In this document: positions 1-5,765 of the stretch, piece after piece
Layout of the letters: each line of letters starts with the position of its first letter
Position numbering within the stretch: position 1 is the first letter of the stretch
From: Candidatus Methanophaga sp. GoMg3.2
GTDB taxonomy: Archaea; Halobacteriota; Syntropharchaeia; Alkanophagales; Methanospirareceae
Length of the DNA: 10,628 nt
NCBI GenBank assembly: GCA_013180565.1
Contig: QBUN01000357.1
Span: 1-10,628, forward strand
Direction of reading: 5' to 3'
Made by a program: the position numbers and the translations under genes
Notes under the pieces: model-generated
What the model was told of the DNA's origin: nothing
The model's input: the letters and a program-made list of their open reading frames with translations, nothing else
The model's database searches: none

Positions 1-302
1 TTGCTGATATTCTCGCCAACAAGGGTCGCGTTGGTTGTCAGACTGGTCTTTAGTCCCTGCCCTTTCGCATATTCTATCATCCGGAAAATATCCTTATTCA
101 ATAACGGCTCGCCCCAGCCGTGCAGTGCAACCTCTCTGAAATTATAAGTGCCAAGAATCTCCTTGAACTTGTCAAAGGACATAAACCCGGTAGTTGATTC
201 GAGGTTTCTTCTCATGCAGATCCGGCAGTCAAGGTTACAAGCTCTACTAACTTCTATCTGTAGTATCCGATAACTATATCTCTTCTTTACTTTTTCAAAC
301 AT
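1..302 (-). CDS. Radical SAM protein, N-terminal part (cut by window edge)
   Basis: The reverse strand from 302 reads about 100 residues with a classical radical SAM core start: ACNLDCRIC gives a CxxxCxxC motif (Cys22, Cys26, Cys29) that would bind the [4Fe-4S] cluster, and HGWGEP (residues 61-66) matches the SAM-binding GGEP-type motif. The rest of the barrel and any SPASM or substrate domain lie beyond position 1, so the reaction cannot be named. The frame stays open upstream, with alternative ATGs at 332 and 410; the 410 start would add 36 residues (MNKVPIKTEC...). I chose 302 because the motif then falls about 20 residues from the start, as is usual. A TATA-like stretch (TTTATATA, about 426-433) lies too close to 410 for that ATG to be translated from it, which also favours a shorter form. 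The family call is firm; the start is uncertain. Confidence 0.85.
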   Translation of the reverse strand, partial: MFEKVKKRYSYRILQIEVSRACNLDCRICMRRNLESTTGFMSFDKFKEILGTYNFREVALHGWGEPLLNKDIFRMIEYAKGQGLKTSLTTNATLVGENIS

Positions 303-761
303 GGTTCTGCCGCCACCGTCATTAGTGTACATATCCTTTTGTATCCGCCACTTTTTATTCGTAATTTTAATACATATAATACATTCTGTTTTTATTGGTA
401 CCTTATTCATGTTAAATTATATTTGTATATAAACTATAACTTCCACCTATTTATTTGATTTAGTACGCAGATTTACGCGGATTTGATTTCTTCTGCGTTA
501 ATTAGTGTCAATAATTTATTTTTCTGTGAGTAGTCTCAAAACGCTCAAGCCAGGAGGCATTATCTTCACCCTGCTTTATTGGAAAGGTTCACACCAGGGT
601 ATACCACAAATGATACAAAGTTATGGTAGGCATCAGAGCGATAAGCGAGTTTTAATATCGCCGCCATGCTATTGTGACTTAAGCCAGGCATGCTAGTTTT
701 GACACTATTTTTACAAATACTGATACCTGCTGCTTCCATGATATTCCCTTGGTGAAGTATC
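303..761. other. Gene-poor stretch between the radical SAM gene and the transposase remnant
   Basis: I see no convincing gene here on either strand. It holds the presumed promoter of the radical SAM gene (AT-rich, about 370-440), a short inverted repeat at 465-498, and a 10-bp hairpin that reaches into the transposase remnant. Short open frames in 505-763 have no recognisable domain. Part of this stretch, next to 762, may be the original left flank of the insertion sequence, but I could not define a terminal inverted repeat. Confidence 0.5.
465..498. repeat. Short inverted repeat in intergenic DNA
   Basis: ACGCAGA (465-471) is the exact reverse complement of TCTGCGT (492-498), with a 20-nt spacer containing a related ACGCGG half-motif. 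Such ACGCAGA/ACGCGG-rich intergenic palindromes occur in multiple copies in many prokaryotic genomes; whether this one is a dispersed family cannot be told from one window. Confidence 0.45.
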
Positions 762-767
762 ATGGAA
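734..767. repeat. 10-bp perfect hairpin covering the start codon of the transposase remnant
   Basis: TTCCATGATA (734-743) pairs exactly with TATCATGGAA (758-767) across a 14-nt loop; a T-G and a T-A pair could extend the stem inward. The ATG of the transposase frame (762-764) lies within the right arm, so in RNA the start codon would be base-paired. Hairpins at a transposase start are a known way of limiting its translation, and terminal palindromes are an alternative. The pairing is read directly; the role is inferred. Confidence 0.45.
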
Positions 768-1545
768 CATACACCAGAAGAGGAAGAACGAATTAAAGCA
801 ATTCAGTGGCATCTTGAAGGAGAGCGAGAGGTTGATATATACGAGAGTTTGGAGCGGTCAAAGGGTTGGTTCAACAAATGGTTGGGTAGATATAAAACAG
901 GACGCAAAGGATGGTATAAGGACCTGCCAAAAAGAGCCAAAGTTATACCAAATACTCCTGTGTAGGTGCAGAGGCTATCCAGTTTCATATGGATGGGCTG
1001 GGTTACAAAACCTCGGAGATCCCTTCTATTTCCGCTATCAAACGAATCAACTCGCTACACCTTAAAGATGCTGTTGGGCGACAAGTTGCAGGACTGCAGT
1101 ATAACGGAAAAAGCATTTAGTCGATTCGTGAGATTGGCTTTTTGTGTAGGAATCGAAGTGGTGTTCATCGCACCGTCAAAGCCATGGATGAACGGAACGA
1201 TAGAGGAATTCAATAAAGGTTTTGATAAACGCTTCTGGCAAAAGGAACTATTTATTGATCTGGAAGATATACGGAGAAAGTCAATGAGTCTCTTTGAAAG
1301 AGAAAACAAATTTTATCTGTGAGGTTGATTCGCGGGGTAAGATTAGCGTACTCAATGAGTATTTCAATGTAGGCAAGGAATATACCGACGAATATGTCGG
1401 GGCAACCATTGAAACGCGGAAACAAACGCTCATAGTGTGTTATAAAGACGAAAATTTGAAGGTGATGGAGATTAATAAATTTGGCTATGAGATTGGAGCG
1501 ACTGTACACAATCACAAAAATTCGATCTTTAGGTCGAGTTTATAA
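762..1545 (+). pseudogene. Decayed DDE (rve-type) transposase, three segments in different frames
   Basis: Three transposase-like blocks can be read. Block 1 (762 to about 940) is an N-terminal helix-turn-helix region that meets an in-frame TAG at 963-965. Block 2 (about 945-1075) continues in another frame and reads GAEAIQFHMDGLGYKTSEI followed by PSISAIKRI, typical of the second HTH part. Block 3 (about 1085-1322) is back in the first frame and carries the end of the integrase core, IAPSKPWMNGTIEEFN, whose Glu would be the third catalytic acid. It stops at a TGA. A C-terminal block (about 1308-1545) follows in a third frame with VDSRGKISVLNEYF. The region with the first catalytic Asp is missing between blocks 2 and 3, and a piece is missing before the C-terminal block. 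No active enzyme can be made. The fold resembles rve/IS481-like integrases, but I cannot assign the IS family. Confidence 0.85.
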
Positions 1546-1591
1546 TAAAAGGTATACGATGCACTGAGCCATTCCCTATAGCTAAATAAAA

Positions 1592-1672
1592 AACCACGAG
1601 ATTTCACAAGATTAGCACAGCATTTTTTCTTTTTAAGAAAAGGTTTGTGGGAATCTGTGTAAGCGTGTGGTT
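1592..1672. repeat. Long imperfect palindrome (hairpin element)
   Basis: The left arm starts AACCAC (1592-1597) and the right arm ends GTGGTT (1667-1672). Between them the arms match imperfectly over about 29 nt each (shared TTCACA/TACACA and AGATT words in the reverse complement). The centre has a perfect 7-bp stem, TTTTCTT (1625-1631) with AAGAAAA (1635-1641), around a TTT loop. The 81-nt element is non-coding and lies between the transposase remnant and the 3' end of the solute-binding gene. It may be a dispersed REP- or MITE-like element or a bidirectional terminator; the sequence alone does not decide. Confidence 0.6.
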
Positions 1673-1809
1673 ATAAAAAGGAGCTAAAGAAATACTCTGA
1701 ATTTATCTGCGTTTTCGCTATTCACCAGTAATTATCTCTACCACTTTAATAACGTCCATTGGTACCAATATATTCAACACCTCGGCCCTTCTTTTACAAA
1801 ACTAAAACC

Positions 1810-3081
1810 CTAAGGAAGTACCGCAGAGGGTAAGAACATGACACGCCCATGACTTGAGACCCTGCATTTAGCCACCCGTTTCCACATAAAAGTACCTTCC
1901 GCCTCTTCTACTACCCAAAAATCATAATTACCATATTTCCGGTCACCCGCCTTGTTGAGTGCGGACCAATCTTCCGAGCCATAGTAAACTCCGGTTGCTT
2001 TCACCACAGCATCTTTCAAAGCCTCAATGTCGTCCGTTTCTCCTGTGGTCTGATATGCATAGGCAATTGCCCAAAGAGCATCATATGCTGCAATGGCATA
2101 ACTTTCAGGAGTTCTTCCTAGCTTCTCCTTGATCTCCTTCCTAACAGGCCCAGTCTCATCTACTAGTTCACACCCGAAAAGAGGACTTTCAAATCCTGTT
2201 CTTACTGCAAACCCTGCTGCTTGATCATTCTGCACCAGTTCTTTGTTAAGGGCCGTAGCGTCACAGCCATACCAAGGCACATTAGAGAGATTGGACTGGT
2301 TCTGTGCTTCTATAAATAGGGGTACCACCTCCTCAAAAGCAATAAGGTGTGCTGCTACTACATCGCCATACTGAGCTATTGCTTCTGCTACCTTTGAGTT
2401 CAAAGAGTCTATCACGGTCGAGAAATTTACGGTACTGACGTTATACCTCACGCCATCAACCACTGTGCCGCCGAGTGCCATGAAGCTTTCGTTCGTGGCG
2501 TTTGTTAGGTCATCGCCCCATACATCTCCACGCCACATAGGCACAAGAACCCTCACCCCTTCGTCCCACATGCGATCCGCAATAGCTGCTGCTTGATAGG
2601 TATCATCAGTGCAAAACCTGAATACGTTATCGTCTGGAATGGCCAAGGAGGGTGCAGTGCTTGCGTGGCTGATCAGCAGAATGTCATTTTCATCTGCATA
2701 TGCTTTAACTGCTTCGACCTCGGCACTGGCAGCGGGGCCAATGACTATTTTTACACCTTCTTTGGATAAGTTCTGCAGCTTTTCAAGTGCAACTACAGGA
2801 TCAGTCTTCGTATCTTCTATGATGAGTCGCATACGCATCTCAGAACCAATGCTGGCAAGATAGTCATTCGTATCTTCAACTGCGATCTCCAGCGCGGCTT
2901 TACTTGCTTCACCCAAAGAAGACCCCTCGCCGGTAAGAGCTAAGAGGGCGCCGATAACGATCTCGGACTGATCATCTGATGTCTGTGTCGTATTATCTGA
3001 GGCAAGAGATCCAGTAGTTGCAAAGCATAACACTAGCAGTAGAAGGACTATTACAGTGGTTATTCTTACTACCCATGCCAT
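1810..3081 (-). CDS. Exported ABC-type solute-binding protein, branched-chain amino-acid type (Peripla_BP_6)
   Basis: This is a periplasmic-binding-fold receptor of the LivJ/LivK kind, which captures a small ligand (amino acid, amide or similar) outside the membrane for an ABC importer or a sensor. Residues 1-28 form a signal peptide or membrane anchor (MAWVVRITT, then a run of V/L, then ATTGSLAS); no clear lipobox is seen, because the Cys is preceded by Leu. The mature part starts EIVIGALLALTGEGSSLGEA, and ISHASTAPSLA matches the ligand-binding Ser/Thr region. Eight N-x-S/T sequons fit an archaeal cell-surface glycoprotein. A longer start at 3102 adds seven residues, but the TATA box at 3104-3112 would place the transcript start near 3081, so I prefer this ATG as leaderless. 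The last 18 or so residues (after WKRVAK) look unlike the usual family ending. No permease or ATPase genes are adjacent. Confidence 0.85.
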   Translation of the reverse strand: MAWVVRITTVIVLLLLVLCFATTGSLASDNTTQTSDDQSEIVIGALLALTGEGSSLGEASKAALEIAVEDTNDYLASIGSEMRMRLIIEDTKTDPVVALEKLQNLSKEGVKIVIGPAASAEVEAVKAYADENDILLISHASTAPSLAIPDDNVFRFCTDDTYQAAAIADRMWDEGVRVLVPMWRGDVWGDDLTNATNESFMALGGTVVDGVRYNVSTVNFSTVIDSLNSKVAEAIAQYGDVVAAHLIAFEEVVPLFIEAQNQSNLSNVPWYGCDATALNKELVQNDQAAGFAVRTGFESPLFGCELVDETGPVRKEIKEKLGRTPESYAIAAYDALWAIAYAYQTTGETDDIEALKDAVVKATGVYYGSEDWSALNKAGDRKYGNYDFWVVEEAEGTFMWKRVAKCRVSSHGRVMFLPSAVLP

Positions 3082-3103
3082 AATTACATATACATGCAAC
3101 ATA

Positions 3104-3112
3104 GTATATAAG
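3104..3112 (-). promoter_or_regulatory. TATA box of the solute-binding protein gene
   Basis: Reading the minus strand, CTTATATAC is centred about 26-27 nt before the ATG at 3081, the usual archaeal TATA-to-start spacing, with a run of A residues upstream (complement of the T-run at 3120-3131). No Shine-Dalgarno precedes that ATG, which fits a leaderless mRNA. Confidence 0.5.
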
Positions 3113-3167
3113 CTTTTCGATTTTTTTTTTTCTCTCTTGCGGCCCGATATAAAAGTGAAACAAAGGT

Positions 3168-4685
3168 TTAGAGGAACCTGAACACCTCCGGCAGCTCACC
3201 AACTGCAGTTCTGAACTTTTCGGGCCATTTATCCGTGTCAAAGCCCTTTTGTGCTAAAAATACCGCAGTCCAACGTTGTAATCCCACTCCTGAGCAGCCG
3301 GACCATAGTTCTTCACCGCTTTGCAGCTTCACGTTAAACCCTTTAGGATATTTATCGCCATTCACACTAACATTCTGGAACTCCAGCAATTTACCGCTGT
3401 AAGGTAAAACCGCTTCATAATCTATGGTTCCTACTTCTTTTAATTCCGAGAGACCTGATTTACCCTCCTGCGCCATGAACCAGGGCGTCACCCATGCCTC
3501 GCGCCACTCAATGTCCAGTATCTCATTGAATATATAGCGATACTTATCCTGCAACTGCTTCGAGTGCTCAATCACCTGCTCCTTCGTACCCATCCACAGT
3601 ATCTCAACACGATGGAACTCGTCAAGCCGCTCTATGCCATGAATACCACCACTTTCATATCGGTGTGAGGTGCCGGACCGGTCAAAGACCTTTATCGGGA
3701 GTATATCGTCAGGCATGGTCTTACCCTGCAGGAACACCCATGAGGGTGGGCACTGTGCATAACACATCCCGCCTACATTCTCTATCCGCTCCATAATCAT
3801 GTCCAATGGTACCTCATTCGTGACTTTATAATAATCGATCACCTCTTCCCAGTACTCGGGGTCACGTGTCTTCGGTGTGCATACATAATACGCCTCCGGG
3901 TAAATCCCTTTTGCATGACCCGACCTCTTCCAGACGTCCCAAGTAACGAACTTAGGAAATATCATCTCTTCATAGCCCAAAGGCGTGAATATCTCGTCAA
4001 CCAATATGCGTTCAAAAGCTCTGAAGATCTTCGTTGACTGCGGCCCGTATATAAACTGCCCACGTCCAGCAGCATGTCTTATCCAACCTCGCTTTGCCAT
4101 CTCTTCCGTTGGGTCTTTATCAAAATGAAATGGTTTTTTTGCGCTCTCAAACAGAAGTTCCCAGTGCTCGCTTTTACCTTTCCATTTTATAGCTTCCTTC
4201 TTATCATCCAGTAATTTTATTATCCTATCAGGAATCCTCTTTTCTAACAAGAACTCGTCAATATCAAGAAAAAGCTTTAACTTCTCCGCCTCTTGCTTTA
4301 TCGCTTTTACAAACGGCAATTTCTTTAGCTTCAATTCCGTGTCCCAGTCCATTGTTATCTCATAATCATTTATCTCCATACCCCGTATCCCAATACGATG
4401 CTTACCTAAGAATTTACCGAATTCGTTCTTCAATCGTAGAAGCGCATCATGCGCCCGCACAAACCGATCGGAAACAATCTCCAGCTCCAGTTTATCTGCT
4501 GCAATAGCCCACGATACAACTTCAGCACCGCAACCAGGCGGAGCACCTTTTTTTAATAATTCCGCGTTACAATAATTCACAAATTCCGTTAGCTCATCGG
4601 AACTTACCGCTTCACTCAGACTACCACTGCATTTGAGATTAGCCTTTAGCATGAATTCCATATCCGTTGCTTTTTCATGTTCCAT
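3168..4685 (-). CDS. serS: Seryl-tRNA synthetase, methanogenic (type 2) form
   Basis: It charges tRNA-Ser with serine in the cytoplasm. The 505 residues match the length of the rare zinc-dependent SerRS of methanogens rather than the common bacterial/eukaryotic form. In this family a zinc ion in the active site is held by two Cys and a Glu; the expected ligands are visible as AQCPPS (Cys312), FHRVEI (Glu361, motif 2) and SGCSGVGLQRW (Cys464, motif 3). The N-terminal tRNA-binding domain covers about 1-165. The start at 4685 (MEHEKATD) is chosen because GGGAGG (complement of 4695-4700) sits nine bases upstream; other in-frame ATGs are at 4709 and 4661. The gene begins inside the end of pcc1 with an 11-base overlap, so the two are probably co-transcribed and translationally coupled. 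Identification is very secure. Confidence 0.97.
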   Translation of the reverse strand: MEHEKATDMEFMLKANLKCSGSLSEAVSSDELTEFVNYCNAELLKKGAPPGCGAEVVSWAIAADKLELEIVSDRFVRAHDALLRLKNEFGKFLGKHRIGIRGMEINDYEITMDWDTELKLKKLPFVKAIKQEAEKLKLFLDIDEFLLEKRIPDRIIKLLDDKKEAIKWKGKSEHWELLFESAKKPFHFDKDPTEEMAKRGWIRHAAGRGQFIYGPQSTKIFRAFERILVDEIFTPLGYEEMIFPKFVTWDVWKRSGHAKGIYPEAYYVCTPKTRDPEYWEEVIDYYKVTNEVPLDMIMERIENVGGMCYAQCPPSWVFLQGKTMPDDILPIKVFDRSGTSHRYESGGIHGIERLDEFHRVEILWMGTKEQVIEHSKQLQDKYRYIFNEILDIEWREAWVTPWFMAQEGKSGLSELKEVGTIDYEAVLPYSGKLLEFQNVSVNGDKYPKGFNVKLQSGEELWSGCSGVGLQRWTAVFLAQKGFDTDKWPEKFRTAVGELPEVFRFL

Positions 4686-4926
4686 TCTTAATTCCCTCCC
4701 CCACTTCATTTTGCACCAGCTCGATCATATCTCGTGCCACATTTGCGTTCATTAGATAATCATCGACACTTGCTATTAGCGACCCTATTTTAGAAGCTTC
4801 GAAATGTGTTTCGACACTCGTTCCCATAATAACCGTTTCCATATTCTTTATATTATCCGGAATCAAAGCGATCGCCATCAAAACCGCATTTGCGCCACTC
4901 ATCTTTATTTTCGCTTTTATTTCCAT
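4675..4926 (-). CDS. pcc1: KEOPS complex subunit Pcc1
   Basis: An 83-residue protein of the size and pattern of Pcc1, the small dimerising subunit of the KEOPS complex, which makes N6-threonylcarbamoyladenosine (t6A) at position 37 of ANN-decoding tRNAs. Family features seen are the early strand MEIKAKIKMSG, ALIPDN (residues 20-25) in the first helix, a central strand with TSVETHFEASKIGSLIAS, and SVDDYL (53-58) before the last helix. The frame stays open to 5100, but that extension would run into the divergent gene on the other strand and has no family match, so the ATG at 4926 is the start. No clear ribosome binding site is seen; an AT-rich box about 40 nt upstream suggests a short leader. 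It overlaps serS by 11 bases. Confidence 0.88.
   Translation of the reverse strand: MEIKAKIKMSGANAVLMAIALIPDNIKNMETVIMGTSVETHFEASKIGSLIASVDDYLMNANVARDMIELVQNEVGEGIKNGT
4695..4700 (-). promoter_or_regulatory. Shine-Dalgarno site of serS within pcc1
   Basis: The minus strand reads GGGAGG nine bases before the serS ATG at 4685, one of the few strong ribosome binding sites in the window. It lies inside the last codons of pcc1, so ribosomes finishing pcc1 would be placed to start serS. It decides the serS start among three in-frame ATGs. Confidence 0.65.
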
Positions 4927-5003
4927 TTCTATGTACCAGAACGCTAAATCCCATTTCGTACTATAAGAATTTAAATGTCTAATCATATAAAATTTCAAGA
5001 AAG
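4927..5003. promoter_or_regulatory. Shared divergent promoter region of pcc1-serS and the nucleotidyltransferase genes
   Basis: This 77-bp gap is the only place from which both divergent units can start. The AT-rich box at 4961-4976 (CTATAAGAATTTAAAT) is about 40 nt from each start codon, so it can act as a TATA element in either direction with leaders of roughly 13 nt. A second TATA-like word, ATATAAAA (4985-4992), is too close to the ATG at 5004 for normal spacing. AAGAAAG just before 5004 is a weak ribosome binding site. Confidence 0.45.
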
Positions 5004-5750
5004 ATGAAAACCGTTTTGCTAGCAGGTGGATATGCGCAGAGGTTGTGGCCACTGACAAAAGATCAGCCAAAACCTTTGCTGCCCGTTGCGGGTAAGCCAA
5101 TAATCGAGTATATTGTAGATGAACTAGAAAAGATAGAGGAACTTAAAGAGATATATATATCCACAAATCTCACGTTTGAAACTAATTTCAAAGACTGGCT
5201 TAATAACTATCGAAGCAGTAGAGAGATTAAATTGGTAATAGAAGAGACCAAAGCGGAGCAGGATAAATTGGGCTCGATTGGTGCTTTAAATTTCTTGATT
5301 GATCGTTTGAAACTCAATGATGATCTATTAATCATCGGGGGCGATAATCTATTTGACTTTGACATAAGAGATTTGATAGATTTTTACAGAGCTAAAAATA
5401 AAAGTGTAGTACTTTTATACGATATGGAGGAGAAGGAGCGGGTAAAAGGTAAATATGGTGTTTTGGAAATAAATAGCGATTTTAAGATTATCAATTTGGA
5501 AGAAAAGCCAGAGGCGCCTAAGTCAACTTTAATATCTACCGCTTGTTACATCTTCACAAAAGCGGATTTAGCGATGATCAAGGAATATCTGGCATCGGGA
5601 AATAATCCGGACGCTATCGGTTTCTTTCTCTCTTGGCTCTGTAAAAAGAGCGACCTATATGGTCTCATTCATAATGGGATCTGGTTTGATATAGGCAGTT
5701 TTGATGAGTACGAGCGTGCAAATGCAGTTTATGGCAAAATCTTAACATAA
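5004..5750 (+). CDS. Sugar-phosphate nucleotidyltransferase (NTP_transferase family)
   Basis: This enzyme class joins a sugar 1-phosphate to an NTP to give a nucleotide sugar and pyrophosphate. The 248 residues form one catalytic Rossmann-like domain with no C-terminal beta-helix. Visible motifs are the nucleotide-binding loop LAGGYAQRLWPLT with QPKPLLPVAGKP (residues 6-32), GSIGAL (90-95), the metal-binding GGDN (112-115), LEEKPE (165-170) with the sugar-phosphate-binding Lys, and WFDIGSFDEY (227-236) with the second metal Asp. In the loop the usual G-T-R is A-Q-R (residues 11-13), a mild departure. It resembles glucose-1-phosphate thymidylyl- or mannose-1-phosphate guanylyltransferases, but the substrate cannot be read from sequence. 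It is followed after 15 bases by a second nucleotidyltransferase-like gene, so they are probably one operon. Confidence 0.88.
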   Translation: MKTVLLAGGYAQRLWPLTKDQPKPLLPVAGKPIIEYIVDELEKIEELKEIYISTNLTFETNFKDWLNNYRSSREIKLVIEETKAEQDKLGSIGALNFLIDRLKLNDDLLIIGGDNLFDFDIRDLIDFYRAKNKSVVLLYDMEEKERVKGKYGVLEINSDFKIINLEEKPEAPKSTLISTACYIFTKADLAMIKEYLASGNNPDAIGFFLSWLCKKSDLYGLIHNGIWFDIGSFDEYERANAVYGKILT

Positions 5751-5753
5751 AAA

Positions 5754-5759
5754 GGAGTG
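5754..5759 (+). promoter_or_regulatory. Ribosome binding site fixing the start of the second nucleotidyltransferase
   Basis: GGAGTG lies six bases before the ATG at 5766 (GGAG itself eight bases before). An in-frame GTG at 5757 sits inside this site and is therefore unlikely to be the start. Confidence 0.6.
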
Positions 5760-5765
5760 AAACAA

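Noticed and set aside
505..696. Short plus-strand frame with LKPGGIIFTL, resembling a methyltransferase motif
   Set aside because: Only one short motif-like word is present, with no SAM-binding loop or other family residues; chance is likely.
1802..1813. 12-mer CTAAAACCCTAA shared with 7409-7420, both near the ends of minus-strand genes
   Set aside because: In an AT-rich 10-kb window a few shared 12-mers are expected by chance, and the flanks do not match.
3120..3131. T-run as a terminator
   Set aside because: The T-run is on the plus strand, while both flanking genes are on the minus strand, so it cannot end either transcript.
4927..5100. Longer form of pcc1 with 58 extra N-terminal residues
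   Set aside because: It would overlap the start of the divergent nucleotidyltransferase gene, and the extra residues show no Pcc1 character; the family starts at MEIKAKIK.
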